Source: Sandarakinorhabdus sp.
Lineage (GTDB): Bacteria; Pseudomonadota; Alphaproteobacteria; Sphingomonadales; Sphingomonadaceae
Assembly: GCA_020693225.1 (NCBI GenBank)
Contig: JAIMJL010000008.1
Location: forward strand, 1 to 52,624
DNA: 52,624 nucleotides
Direction: 5' to 3'
Shown: piece after piece, positions 15,970 through 24,519 of the stretch
Layout: every line of letters starts with the position of its first letter
How positions within the stretch are numbered: position 1 is the first letter of the stretch
Program-made: the position numbers and the translations under genes
Notes under the pieces: generated by a model
The model's input: only the letters and a program-made list of their open reading frames with translations
Told to the model about the DNA's origin: nothing
Database searches by the model: none

Positions 15970-18900
15970 GCCACTGTCTCCTGCGCCGAATCGCGTTCGG
16001 CCTGTCCTTCGCCAAAGCGGGCATAAAGCAGCGGCAGCAGAACCAGCGTCAGCAAGGTGGAGCTGATCAGCCCGCCAATCACCACAATGGCCAGCGGCTT
16101 CTGGATTTCCGATCCGGGGCCGGTGGCAAACAGCAGCGGCACCAGCCCGAAGGCGGCAATGCTCGCGGTCATCAAAACGGGCCGCAGCCGGCGGCGGGCG
16201 CCGTTCGCCACGGCATCGGCCAGCGCCAATCCATCGTCCCGCAGCTGGCGGATATAAACCACCATCACCAGCCCGTTCAGCACCGCAATGCCCAGCAAGG
16301 CGATGAAGCCAACCGAGGCCGGCACGGAAAGATATTCCCCCGTCGCCCAAAGCGCCAGGATCCCGCCCACCATCGCAAACGGAATCATCAGCAGGATCAG
16401 CACCGTGGGCCGCACCGCGCCAAAGGTCGCATAGAGCAGCGCGAAGATCAGCCCCAGCGCAATCGGCAGCACCACCGAAAGGCGTGCAGCAGCGCGCTGC
16501 TGATTCTCGAACTGACCGCCCCAGACGATCCGGTAGCCCTGCGGCAGCGGCACTTCGGCGCGAACCTTCGCCTGCGCTTCTTCCACATAGCCCACAATAT
16601 CGCGCCCCGACACAAAGGCCTGCACCAGCGCAAAGCGCGAGCCCTGTTCATGCTCCAGCTTCACCGGGCCTTCGCCACGCGCCACGCGCGCCAGGTCGCT
16701 GGCCCGCGCCTGTTTGCCGTCCGGGCTGATCAGCATCTGGTCGGCAAACAGCGTCGCATCCTCCGCCACCGCCTGTGGCCCCCGCACCACCACCGGGATG
16801 CGGCGCAGACCATCCGTCACCGTGCCGGCCGGCAGTCCGTCCACCTGCGCGCGCAGGCTGGCCTGTAGCGCATCAATCGGAAATCCGGCCCTGCCAGCGG
16901 CCAGCCGATCGATATCCAGCGTCAGATAGTCCACCCGGTCGTTGGCAACGGTGATCACTTCGGTCGCCCCTTCGATCGCCACCAGCCGCTTTTCCACTTC
17001 CCCGGCCAACCGGCCCAATTCGGCAAGATCCGGTCCGAAAATCTTCACCGCCAGATCGCCGCGGCTGCCGGTCAGCATTTCCGAAACCCGCATTTCAATC
17101 GGCTGCGTGAAGCTCGGCTCGATCCCCGGATGGGCCTGCAGCGCCCGCCGCAGCTCATCCACCAGCCATTCCTTGGACCCCCGCCACTCGGCGCGCGGCT
17201 TCAACACCAGAAAGCTGTCGGTCTCGTTCAGGCTCATCGGGTCCAGCCCCAGCTCGTCCGATCCCACCCGCGCAATCACCGCCTTCACCTCCGGCACCTG
17301 GGCCAAAATGGTGCGCTGCACAGCAAGGTCTCCGGCCACGCTGTGCGACAGGCCGATCGAGGGATGCTTGGTCAGCTGCACCAGCACGGTGCCTTCATCC
17401 AGCGTGGGCAGAAAGATCTTCCCCACCTGCGTGTAGGCAAACCCGGCCAGCAGTAGCGAACCAGCGGCCAGAGCCATCACCAGCGGCTGCCGGGCAAAGG
17501 CGCCGTTCAGCAGGCTGGCATAGGCCGGCGAAATCTTGCGCATGACCCAGGGTTCGTGATGCCCCGCATCGGCCTTCAGGCCGAAGGACGCCAGCACCGG
17601 GATCAGGGTGAAGGCCAGCAACAGCGATCCGCCCAGCGCCATCACGATGGTCAGCGCCACGGGCGCAAACAATTTGCCTTCCAGCCCCTGCAGCGCCAGC
17701 AGCGGCAGAAACACCAGCATGATGATGACAATGCCGGACGTGACCGGCCGGATGACCTCGCTGGTCGCCACGAGAATGCGGTTCAGCTTGCCGGTGCCGT
17801 GATGCTTGGGATCCGCCAGCCGCTCGACGATATTTTCCACCACCACGACGGCCCCATCCACCAGCAGGCCGATGGCAATGGCCAGCCCGCCAAGGCTCAT
17901 CAAATTCGCAGAAAGCCCGAAGCCACGCATCAGGATGAAGGTGATCAACGCCGCCATCGGCAAGGCCGCCGTCACGATCAAGGCAGCGCGCCAGTCCCCC
18001 AGAAACAGCAACAACAGCAGCACAACCAGAATCGACGCCTCCAGCAGCGCCTTTTCCACCGTCAGCACCGCGCGACCGATCAGATCAGACCGATCATAGA
18101 ACACCGCCACCGTCACGCCTTCGGGCAGCGTTGGCTCCAGCTCGACGAGACGCGCCTTCACGCCGGCCACCACATCCGCCGCATTGGCCCCGCGCAGGCC
18201 GATCACCAGGCCCTGCACGGCCTCGGCACCCGCCCCACCGGATTCCGTCCGCGAAACCGCGCCATATCGCGTTAACGTGCCGGTGCGAACGGTCGCGATA
18301 TCCCCAACGCGAACCACCGAACCGTTGGCAGATTTCAGTGGAATGCCGGCAAGGTCCTCCAGTGTTTTCACCGCCCCAACGGCCCGCACGATCAGCGCGG
18401 ATTCGCCATCGGCCAGGCGTCCGGCACCGTCATTGCGATTGCCCGCAACCACTGAGTCCGCCAGCTCCGAAAGGCTGATCCCGGCACCGGCCATGGCGGC
18501 CAGATTCGGCACGACCTCGAAGGTTTCCACAAAGCCGCCCAAAACATTCACATCGGCCACACCAGGCACCGTGCGCAGCGCCGGCCGGATCGTCCAGTCC
18601 AGCAGCCGGCGCTTTTCCGCCAGGCTCATCGGCCCTTCGATGGTAAACATGAACATGTCGGACAAGGGCGTTGAAATCGGCGCCAGCCCGCCTTCCACGC
18701 TGGCGGGAAGGTCGCCTTGCACGGCAGCAAACCGCTCCGCCACCTGGCTGCGCGCCCAATAGATATCCGCCGAATCGCGAAAATCGATGGTGATGTCGGC
18801 AATGGCATATTTGGCGACCGACCGCAGCATCGTCTGGCCGGGAATCCCCAGCAGCTGTTGCTCGATCGGGGTGATGACCTTGGCCTCAACCTCTTCCGGT

Positions 18901-19070
18901 GTCATGCCGGGCGCCTTCAGGATCAGCTTGACCTGGGTCGGCGCAATGTCCGGAAAGGCATCGATCGGCAGCGTGACGAAAGACCATATCCCGGCGGCCG
19001 CAACCAGCAGCGACAGGGCAAGCACGGTGATCCGGTTGGTCAGCGACCATTCGACAAGGCTGCGCAGCAT
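15966..19070 (-). CDS. Heavy-metal efflux RND pump (CzcA/CusA family)
   Basis: A 1034-residue proton-driven exporter of the HME-RND class. TM1 (ITVLALSLLVAAAGIWSF) is followed by the family's LPIDAFPDIAPTQV segment and two large periplasmic loops. TM4 has GLLVDGAVVVVENIVERL, the divalent-cation (CzcA/CnrA-like) proton-relay form rather than the Cus form. TM10-12 end with IGGLISSTLLTLVLLPLLYARF. Cobalt, zinc, cadmium or nickel are more likely than copper, but the ion is inference. The ATG lies 1 bp after the adaptor stop, and the CzcC-like gene follows with an overlap. Confidence 0.92.
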   Translation of the reverse strand: MLRSLVEWSLTNRITVLALSLLVAAAGIWSFVTLPIDAFPDIAPTQVKLILKAPGMTPEEVEAKVITPIEQQLLGIPGQTMLRSVAKYAIADITIDFRDSADIYWARSQVAERFAAVQGDLPASVEGGLAPISTPLSDMFMFTIEGPMSLAEKRRLLDWTIRPALRTVPGVADVNVLGGFVETFEVVPNLAAMAGAGISLSELADSVVAGNRNDGAGRLADGESALIVRAVGAVKTLEDLAGIPLKSANGSVVRVGDIATVRTGTLTRYGAVSRTESGGAGAEAVQGLVIGLRGANAADVVAGVKARLVELEPTLPEGVTVAVFYDRSDLIGRAVLTVEKALLEASILVVLLLLLFLGDWRAALIVTAALPMAALITFILMRGFGLSANLMSLGGLAIAIGLLVDGAVVVVENIVERLADPKHHGTGKLNRILVATSEVIRPVTSGIVIIMLVFLPLLALQGLEGKLFAPVALTIVMALGGSLLLAFTLIPVLASFGLKADAGHHEPWVMRKISPAYASLLNGAFARQPLVMALAAGSLLLAGFAYTQVGKIFLPTLDEGTVLVQLTKHPSIGLSHSVAGDLAVQRTILAQVPEVKAVIARVGSDELGLDPMSLNETDSFLVLKPRAEWRGSKEWLVDELRRALQAHPGIEPSFTQPIEMRVSEMLTGSRGDLAVKIFGPDLAELGRLAGEVEKRLVAIEGATEVITVANDRVDYLTLDIDRLAAGRAGFPIDALQASLRAQVDGLPAGTVTDGLRRIPVVVRGPQAVAEDATLFADQMLISPDGKQARASDLARVARGEGPVKLEHEQGSRFALVQAFVSGRDIVGYVEEAQAKVRAEVPLPQGYRIVWGGQFENQQRAAARLSVVLPIALGLIFALLYATFGAVRPTVLILLMIPFAMVGGILALWATGEYLSVPASVGFIALLGIAVLNGLVMVVYIRQLRDDGLALADAVANGARRRLRPVLMTASIAAFGLVPLLFATGPGSEIQKPLAIVVIGGLISSTLLTLVLLPLLYARFGEGQAERDSAQETVA

Positions 19071-19071
19071 G

Positions 19072-20112
19072 TCAGTTCGCCGCCTGCGACTTCAGTTCGG
19101 GCAGATTGCTGACCGCAACCGTAGTGCCGACTGCTAACCCTTCCAATATCGTCGCCACGCCATTGGCACTGCCGCCCAACACAATCGGCACCGGCTGGAA
19201 GCCATCCTTACCACGCACGAAAACAACATCGCGCCCATCCACCCGCGCAACCGCCGCCGCCGGAACGGCGACCGCGCTGCTGTTTGCGTCGCCAAGCACG
19301 ACCACGGAAAGCGACCCTCCCGCAAGCAGGCCGGGCGCCGCCCCGATCCGGGCAATCGCGTTCACCGATCGGGTGGCCGGATCAAGCCCCGGTGCCACCG
19401 AAAGAATTTCGCCGCGCGCGCCGCCCGGAAGCAGAACGGCCATGCCGGGTCGAACCTGCCCCGCCAGCCGTTCCGGAAGCTGCAGATCAAGGGCATAGCG
19501 ATTGTGGCCATCGATCACGAACGGTGCCGTCATGCCATCCAACGGCCCGCCGGTTTCGATCGAGACCCGCGATACCCGGCCGGCAATCGGTGCCCGCAGC
19601 TGTACGATGCCGTCCGCCGAAGCACCGCCGCGCGCAAGAATGCGGGCCGCTTCCGCGCGGTCAACCTGCGCTTCGCGCAACGCCGCGCGCGCTTCGTCGG
19701 CCCGCGCTCCGGCAATGACGCCTTCGGCTGCCAGCTGACCGATGCGTGCGGCATTGGCTTGCGCCAGCGACACCCTGGCATCCGCCCGCGCCCGGCTGGA
19801 TGCCAGCGACAGGGCATCGCGGCTGACCACGGTGGCCAGCAGCTGGCCGGCCTGAACATCCTGCCCCTCCAGAACATGGATTCGTTGCACCGAACCGGCA
19901 AAGGGCGCAGTCACGGCCACGCGCGCCGCAGGCGGCAGGCTGACCGTGGCCGGCACGGTGCCCAGCGGGGCGTTCACGGCCGCAACGGCAAGGGCGGTTT
20001 GCGGTTGCATGGCCCGAACCGGCGCGGCGGCCGGTGCCACAGGATCCGCCTCGCAACCGGCCAGCGCCAGTGGCAGGATGGCGAGGAGAATGGAGGTTAT
20101 GCGGTGGTTCAT
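19072..20112 (-). CDS. Heavy-metal efflux adaptor lipoprotein (CzcB-like)
   Basis: A 346-residue membrane fusion protein. The N-terminus MNHRITSILLAILPLALAGC ends in a lipobox, so it is probably a lipoprotein anchored in the inner membrane. The two lipoyl halves (VTAPFAGSVQRIHVLEGQDV and LRAPIAGRVSRVSIETGGPL) flank a short alpha hairpin, and beta-barrel and C-terminal domains follow. The ATG at 20112 is chosen over a TTG three codons earlier. First gene of the adaptor-pump-outer-membrane-factor operon, which is divergent from the two-component genes at 20206. Confidence 0.88.
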   Translation of the reverse strand: MNHRITSILLAILPLALAGCEADPVAPAAAPVRAMQPQTALAVAAVNAPLGTVPATVSLPPAARVAVTAPFAGSVQRIHVLEGQDVQAGQLLATVVSRDALSLASSRARADARVSLAQANAARIGQLAAEGVIAGARADEARAALREAQVDRAEAARILARGGASADGIVQLRAPIAGRVSRVSIETGGPLDGMTAPFVIDGHNRYALDLQLPERLAGQVRPGMAVLLPGGARGEILSVAPGLDPATRSVNAIARIGAAPGLLAGGSLSVVVLGDANSSAVAVPAAAVARVDGRDVVFVRGKDGFQPVPIVLGGSANGVATILEGLAVGTTVAVSNLPELKSQAAN

Positions 20113-20144
20113 AATCGCCAATTGCCTGACGAGCCTTGCACGAA

Positions 20145-20172
20145 CCTGTCAATCTGTCAGCTTGGTGACAGG
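20145..20172. promoter_or_regulatory. CTGTCA repeat cluster, candidate response-regulator operator
   Basis: In the 93-bp divergent gap, CCTGTCA (20145-20151) and CTGTCAG (20154-20160) are direct repeats 8 bp apart, and TGACAGG (20166-20172) is the inverted copy. OmpR-type regulators often bind such half-sites between the target operon and their own gene. Binding here is inference. Confidence 0.45.
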
Positions 20173-20205
20173 GAGTTCGCGCACTTAGTGGGCTAAGGAG
20201 GAGCC

Positions 20206-20862
20206 ATGCGCCTGTTGCTGGTCGAAGATGATGCCGAACTTTCCAGTCGCCTCTCTGTGCGCCTGCAGGCCGGTGGTTTTGCGGTGGATCATGCCTATGA
20301 TGGCGAGACCGCGGCCGAATGGCCCGATCTCGCCATGATGGGCGTGTTGGTTCTCGATCTCGGCCTGCCCGGCATGTCGGGTATGGAGGTGCTGCGACAC
20401 TGGCGCCGGGCAGGCATTCGCACGCCCGTCATCATCCTCACCGCGCGCGGCAGCTGGCAGGAAAAGGTGGAGGGGCTGAATGCCGGCGCCGATGATTTTG
20501 TTGTGAAGCCGGTGCGATCGGAAGAGCTGGTGGCGCGAATCCATGCGCTTGTCCGCCGAACACAAGCGAGCGGCGCTCCGCTGCTTCAGGCCGGCGGCAT
20601 AACACTCGATCCGGTTGCCCATAGCGCCAGCCGCGAAGGGCATGCGATTGCCCTCAGCCGCCAGGAATATCGCCTGCTGGAGCTGTTCATGCGCCGCCCC
20701 GGCCACATCCTGTCGCAATCAGACCTGCTGGAACGCCTCTACGCGCTGGAGGCAGAGCATGATCTCAACGCCCTGGAAGTGCAGGTCAGCCGCCTTCGCC
20801 GCAAGATCGGCCGCGATGCCATCAGCACGGTGCGCGGCCTCGGCTACCGGTTCGAACGATGA
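20206..20862 (+). CDS. OmpR-family response regulator
   Basis: A 218-residue two-component regulator. The receiver domain (1-115) has the acidic pocket in LVEDDAEL, the phosphoacceptor Asp in VLVLDLGLPGMSG (about residue 51), Thr in ILTARGSW and Lys in DFVVKPV. The C-terminal winged helix (125-218) shows LSRQEYRLLELFMRRPGHI and ISTVRGLGYRFE, as in PhoB/PhoP/QseB. A strong AAGGAGGA site precedes the ATG. Its stop overlaps the kinase start (ATGA). Divergent orientation next to the metal-efflux operon suggests metal-responsive control of it (a CzcR/CusR role), which is inferred from context. Confidence 0.92.
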   Translation: MRLLLVEDDAELSSRLSVRLQAGGFAVDHAYDGETAAEWPDLAMMGVLVLDLGLPGMSGMEVLRHWRRAGIRTPVIILTARGSWQEKVEGLNAGADDFVVKPVRSEELVARIHALVRRTQASGAPLLQAGGITLDPVAHSASREGHAIALSRQEYRLLELFMRRPGHILSQSDLLERLYALEAEHDLNALEVQVSRLRRKIGRDAISTVRGLGYRFER

Positions 20863-22217
20863 CCGCGCCGGCGCTGCCCGCCCGGGGCAGTCTGCGCCTG
20901 CGATTCATTGTCGCCATCCTCGTATGGATTGTGGCCGGGCTTGTGGTTATCGGATTCAGCACGTCCGCGCTGTTCCGGCGGCATGTGGAATATCAGTTTC
21001 ACGACGAGCTGACCGTGCATCTCGTGGAGCTTGCCGATCTCACCCGGCTGGATGCGGCGGGACGCCCTGTGCTTGATCGACCGCTGTCAGACCCGCGCTA
21101 TGGCATGCCGAACTCCGGCTACTACTGGCAGGTGGAGCGCGACGGCTTTCCACCCCTCCAGTCCGGCTCGGTCAAGCGTGGCGCACTCGATACCACGCTC
21201 GCGCACCAGCCGGACATCGTGCATCGGCTCGCCCCCGGCCCCACCGGCCCCACCATGACCTACGGTTTTGCCCGCTCGGCCACCGATGGCGGCAGCGAAC
21301 TGCATTTCCTGATCGCCACCGACGAACAGATACTGAACGATGTCATTGGCGCTTTCGATGCCGAGCTGCGACGCTGGCTGGGCCTGATGGCACTCGGCCT
21401 GCTCGGCACCGGGGCATTGGTCATCCTCTATACGCTGAAGCCGCTGGATCGTCTGGGGCAGGCCATTGCGGCGGTCCGCAACGGCAGCGCCCGGCGCATG
21501 GAAGAAGGCTGGCCGGCGGAAATCACGCCGCTGGTCGCCGATCTCAACGGCCTTCTCGATACCAATGATGCGATGGTCGCGCGCGCGCGGGTGGAGGCCG
21601 GCAATTTGGCCCACAGCCTGCGCACATCGCTGGCGATCCTCACCGACGAGGCCGAAACCCTGGCGAGGGGCGAGACCGGAGACAGTGCCGCCACCCTGCT
21701 CGAGCAATGCCGTCGCATTGGCCGCCAGCTGGATTGGCATCTCGCACGCGCCCGGGCCAGCGTCCGCCAAGGTGCCCGCACCCCCATCCCGGATGCCATC
21801 GCGCCCATTGCCGCCGCCATGCAGCGCTTGCATGCCGGAAGGACGATCCAATTCGCCATCGATGGCTCCGCACCGGTCGCGCTGGCGATCGAGCCGGAAG
21901 ACTTTGCCGAGATCCTGTCGAACCTGGTCGACAACGCGGGCAAATGGGCCGGCTCAAGGGTCGGGATCGACTGGCGCATCAGCGGCCCGCATGTGCTGCT
22001 GTCGGTCACGGATGACGGCCCCGGCATTCCCGAGCCGATGCGGGCGGCCGTTTTCCAGGTCGGCAGCCGGCTGGACGAGCAGGCGCCCGGGTCCGGGCTG
22101 GGCCTTGCCATCGCCCGCGACCTGGCGCGCCGCTACGGCGGCGACGTCAGCCTTGAGGGGCGCAGTGACGGAGCAAGCGGACTGGTGGCACGACTGGACA
22201 TCCCGCTGGCCGCCTGA
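20859..22217 (+). CDS. Sensor histidine kinase
   Basis: A 452-residue membrane kinase. TM1 is at about 15-35 (FIVAILVWIVAGLVVIGF), a periplasmic sensor of roughly 130 residues follows, TM2 is at about 170-192 (GLMALGLLGTGALVILY), then a HAMP-like linker. The phosphorylated His (about 252) sits in NLAHSLRTSLAIL, an RTSL variant of the HELRTPL box as in PhoQ-like kinases. The ATPase domain has NLVDNAGKW, DDGPGIP and GSGLGLAIA. It is coupled to the response regulator by a 4-bp overlap. Probable partner for metal sensing. The stop lies 6 bp from the converging ybaB stop. Confidence 0.92.
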   Translation: MTAPALPARGSLRLRFIVAILVWIVAGLVVIGFSTSALFRRHVEYQFHDELTVHLVELADLTRLDAAGRPVLDRPLSDPRYGMPNSGYYWQVERDGFPPLQSGSVKRGALDTTLAHQPDIVHRLAPGPTGPTMTYGFARSATDGGSELHFLIATDEQILNDVIGAFDAELRRWLGLMALGLLGTGALVILYTLKPLDRLGQAIAAVRNGSARRMEEGWPAEITPLVADLNGLLDTNDAMVARARVEAGNLAHSLRTSLAILTDEAETLARGETGDSAATLLEQCRRIGRQLDWHLARARASVRQGARTPIPDAIAPIAAAMQRLHAGRTIQFAIDGSAPVALAIEPEDFAEILSNLVDNAGKWAGSRVGIDWRISGPHVLLSVTDDGPGIPEPMRAAVFQVGSRLDEQAPGSGLGLAIARDLARRYGGDVSLEGRSDGASGLVARLDIPLAA

Positions 22218-22223
22218 AGCTGT

Positions 22224-22541
22224 TCAGAGTTTGAAGCCCGGTGGCAAAGGCAGGCCGGCCGTCATCTTCTGCATCTCGGCGCTGGCAACTGCATCGGCCT
22301 TGCCGCGCGCGTCATTCAGCGCAGCAACCACCAGATCCTCGGTCATTTCCTTCGACTCCAGCGTCATCAGCGAGGGGTCGATGCTCAGCTTCACGATCCG
22401 CCCCTTGGCGCTGGCGATCACCTTCACCAATCCGCCACCGGACTGACCCTCCACCTCCAGCTTGTCCAGTCCCTCCTGTGCGCGGGCCAGTTCGGCTTGC
22501 ACATTGCTGGCCATCTTGATGATGTCATCGATACTCTGCAC
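22224..22541 (-). CDS. ybaB: YbaB/EbfC family nucleoid-associated protein
   Basis: A 105-residue DNA-binding protein. The start is a GTG at 22541, giving MQSIDDIIKMASNVQAEL, which matches the family N-terminus. The middle segment (GGLVKVIASAKGRIVKLSIDP) forms the tweezer-like fold, and a C-terminal helix carries ALNDARGKADAVASAEMQKM. It follows dnaX by 3 bp in the conserved dnaX-ybaB order; the usual third gene, recR, is absent here because the two-component genes converge on it. Confidence 0.93.
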   Translation of the reverse strand: MQSIDDIIKMASNVQAELARAQEGLDKLEVEGQSGGGLVKVIASAKGRIVKLSIDPSLMTLESKEMTEDLVVAALNDARGKADAVASAEMQKMTAGLPLPPGFKL

Positions 22542-22544
22542 GGC

Positions 22545-24215
22545 TCATGCACTCCTTTTCATGGCGGTTGGTTCGGCCACGGCCATCAGCTCGCTGCCCG
22601 GAAATGTTGCAAGGAATGCCTCGACCAGAGGGTCCTTCAACGCCGCCTCGCGCGCGCTCTGCGCCCGCGCCTCGGCTTCCTGCCGCAGGCTGCTGCCGCC
22701 GGTCGGCTCGGTCAATTTCACCTGCCAGCTCTGCTGCGTCCAGCCCGAAACATGCCGCGCCACTTCGGCGGCAAAGCTCGCCGGCAGCGGTCGCAATGGC
22801 GCCAGCTCCAGCTCGCCATGGGCAAAACGCACCAGCGCCACATCATCGGTCAGCTGTTTCACCAGCAAGGCTTCGCGCTGATCCTCGAACAATTGCACCA
22901 GCGCGCGAAAGTCGGCCAGTCGCGCACCAACAGGCGCCAGATTGGCCACCGGTTGGCCGGAGCTGATCGGGCCGGCGGTTTTCGCGACAGCCTCCGGTGC
23001 ACTGCCCTGTTGCAGCAGCCTCGCCAGCCGCTCCGGATCGGGCATGCCGCCGGCATGGCAGATGCGAAGCACCGCCATATCGGCGGCCTGGCGCGGTTGC
23101 GGCGCCTCGCGGATCTCGCCAAGACCCTTCAGCAGCAGCTGCCACAGCCGGTGAATCCCGGGGAATCCCATCTGCGCCGCCCAGCCGGCAATCAGCGCCC
23201 GATCGGCATCCGGCAAAGACAGATCCGCTTCGCCGGAAAGCTTGGCCCGCGCCAGCGCATGCACCATGTCCAGCAGCTCGGCGAACAGCGCATGCGGCTC
23301 CACTCCGGCATCATGCGCATCCTGCACGGCCGAAAGTCCGGCCGCGGCATCGGCTTCCAGCAATGCGCCCAGCAGCCGGGCCGTGCGGCCGCGATCCGCC
23401 AGCCCCAGCATCTCGCGCACCGCGTCGGCCGTCACCCGCTCGCCCGAAAGCGCAATGGCCTGATCCAGGATGGAAAGCCCGTCGCGCACGCTGCCTTCGG
23501 CGGCGCGGGCGATAAGCGCGAGTGCATCCGCGTCGGCCAGCACCTGCTCCGCCTCTGCCACCTTGGCGAAATGGCGGGCCAGCAGATCATGCGGCACGCG
23601 CTTAAGATCGAATCGCTGGCAGCGTGAAAGGATGGTCGCCGGCACCTTGCCCACTTCGGTGGTGGCAAAGATGAATTTCACATGCGGCGGTGGCTCTTCC
23701 AGAGTTTTCAACAGCGCGTTGAAGGCATTCTTGCTGAGCATGTGGACTTCATCGATGATGTGCACCTTGTATCGCGCCGATACGGTCGCATAGCGCACTG
23801 ATTCGATGATCTCACGGATGTCGTCCACACCGGTGTTCGATGCGGCGTCCATTTCCACCACATCGATATGCTGCCCCGCGGCAATGCCAACACAGGCATC
23901 GCACACACCACAGGGCGCAATCGTCGGCCCGCCGCTGCCGTCCGCCCCGGTGCAGTTCAGCGCCTTGGCAATGATCCGCGCGGTGGAGGTTTTACCCACA
24001 CCGCGCACGCCCGTCAAAAGCCAGGCCTGCGCCAGACGATTGCGGGCAATGGCATTGGCAAGCGTCTGCACCACGGCATCCTGGCCGATCAGCGCATCGA
24101 ACGCCGCCGGCCGGTATTTGCGCGCCAGCACCCGATAAGGCGCATCTTCGGGAAACAGACTCATGAAAGGTGAGTGGCCGCTTGCCGCACCGGAATCAAG
24201 GCCCAACCCTGCCAT
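22545..24215 (-). CDS. dnaX: DNA polymerase III subunit gamma/tau
   Basis: The clamp-loader ATPase, 556 residues. Domains: AAA+ module (about 27-260) with YRVLARKYRP, Walker A GVRGVGKTSTA, a four-cysteine zinc module (C-X8-C-X2-C pattern around APCGVCDAC), Walker B IIDEVHML and sensor 1 FIFATTEVGKVP; lid and collar helices; then a proline/alanine linker and a C-terminal domain that in tau contacts the polymerase. The ATG at 24215 has GAGGA correctly spaced; an internal ATG at 24164 (MSLFPEDAPY) is possible. It lies downstream of the SRP RNA on the same strand. Confidence 0.93.
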   Translation of the reverse strand: MAGLGLDSGAASGHSPFMSLFPEDAPYRVLARKYRPAAFDALIGQDAVVQTLANAIARNRLAQAWLLTGVRGVGKTSTARIIAKALNCTGADGSGGPTIAPCGVCDACVGIAAGQHIDVVEMDAASNTGVDDIREIIESVRYATVSARYKVHIIDEVHMLSKNAFNALLKTLEEPPPHVKFIFATTEVGKVPATILSRCQRFDLKRVPHDLLARHFAKVAEAEQVLADADALALIARAAEGSVRDGLSILDQAIALSGERVTADAVREMLGLADRGRTARLLGALLEADAAAGLSAVQDAHDAGVEPHALFAELLDMVHALARAKLSGEADLSLPDADRALIAGWAAQMGFPGIHRLWQLLLKGLGEIREAPQPRQAADMAVLRICHAGGMPDPERLARLLQQGSAPEAVAKTAGPISSGQPVANLAPVGARLADFRALVQLFEDQREALLVKQLTDDVALVRFAHGELELAPLRPLPASFAAEVARHVSGWTQQSWQVKLTEPTGGSSLRQEAEARAQSAREAALKDPLVEAFLATFPGSELMAVAEPTAMKRSA

Positions 24216-24229
24216 CCAAATCCTCGGCA

Positions 24230-24300
24230 GCGCAGCCGCCGCAAGGGCGACCGCCCGCCCGGAGCTTTAGCGGAGGAATTCGCTGCCCGCAGGGCGGCGC
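24230..24300. repeat. 71-bp repeat, copy 1
   Basis: A GC-rich 71-bp unit (from GCGCAGCCGCCGCAAGGGCG to CGCAGGGCGGCGC) that recurs identically 83 bp further on. Each copy contains several small dyads (GGGC/GCCC, AGCG/CGCT), and its ends can pair (CCGCC with GGCGG), so it may fold into a branched hairpin. It lies just upstream of dnaX in the leader. Confidence 0.8.
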
Positions 24301-24312
24301 TGCAGGACTTCG

Positions 24313-24383
24313 GCGCAGCCGCCGCAAGGGCGACCGCCCGCCCGGAGCTTTAGCGGAGGAATTCGCTGCCCGCAGGGCGGCGC
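24313..24383. repeat. 71-bp repeat, copy 2
   Basis: The second identical copy, separated from the first by 12 bp of unrelated sequence. It ends a few bases from the T-run that follows the SRP RNA. No other copy was noticed in this window. The secondary-structure potential is the same as copy 1. Confidence 0.8.
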
Positions 24384-24386
24384 AGC

Positions 24387-24393
24387 AAAAAGT
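24387..24393 (-). terminator. T-run terminating the SRP RNA
   Basis: On the minus strand the closing stem of the SRP RNA (CCGGTTCCC) is followed by AC and five T residues. The RNA's own terminal helix plus this T-run would serve as an intrinsic terminator. Confidence 0.55.
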
Positions 24394-24483
24394 GGGAACC
24401 GGGGCGACCCAGACCGGGATCGTTGCGGCTGCTTCCTTCCGGACCTGACCGGGTTGGCGAATGGCCTGCCCACTCCGGTTCCC
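24394..24483 (-). ncRNA. ffs: Signal recognition particle RNA, small bacterial type
   Basis: The minus strand contains the invariant SRP core GGTCAGGTCCGGAAGGAAGC (in the region 24430-24455), with the GGAA tetraloop and the asymmetric loop that binds Ffh. The ends pair: GGGAACCGG (5' end, 24483-24475) with CCGGTTCCC (24402-24394). The roughly 90-nt length fits the 4.5S class. The RNA works with Ffh and FtsY to target membrane proteins co-translationally. It precedes dnaX on the same strand, a common arrangement. Ends are estimated from pairing. Confidence 0.92.
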
Positions 24484-24490
24484 GCCAGCG

Positions 24491-24519
24491 CCTATGGCGA
24501 TCGATTGCCGCTAACGCAA
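24491..24519 (-). promoter_or_regulatory. Candidate sigma-70 promoter of the SRP RNA
   Basis: On the minus strand TTGCGT (24519-24514) and CATAGG (24496-24491) are 17 bp apart. The -10 lies 8 bp before the predicted RNA end at 24483. The -35 overlaps the last codons of the DUF2125 gene. Confidence 0.4.

Noticed and set aside
24267-24473. Small minus-strand open frame across the repeats
   Set aside because: It is created by the duplicated repeat and the SRP RNA gene. The peptide merely repeats itself, and no ribosome binding site is present.
24394-24483. SRP RNA on the plus strand
   Set aside because: The plus strand carries only the complement of the SRP core (GGCTGCTTCCTTCC); the functional GGTCAGGTCCGGAAGG reads on the minus strand.
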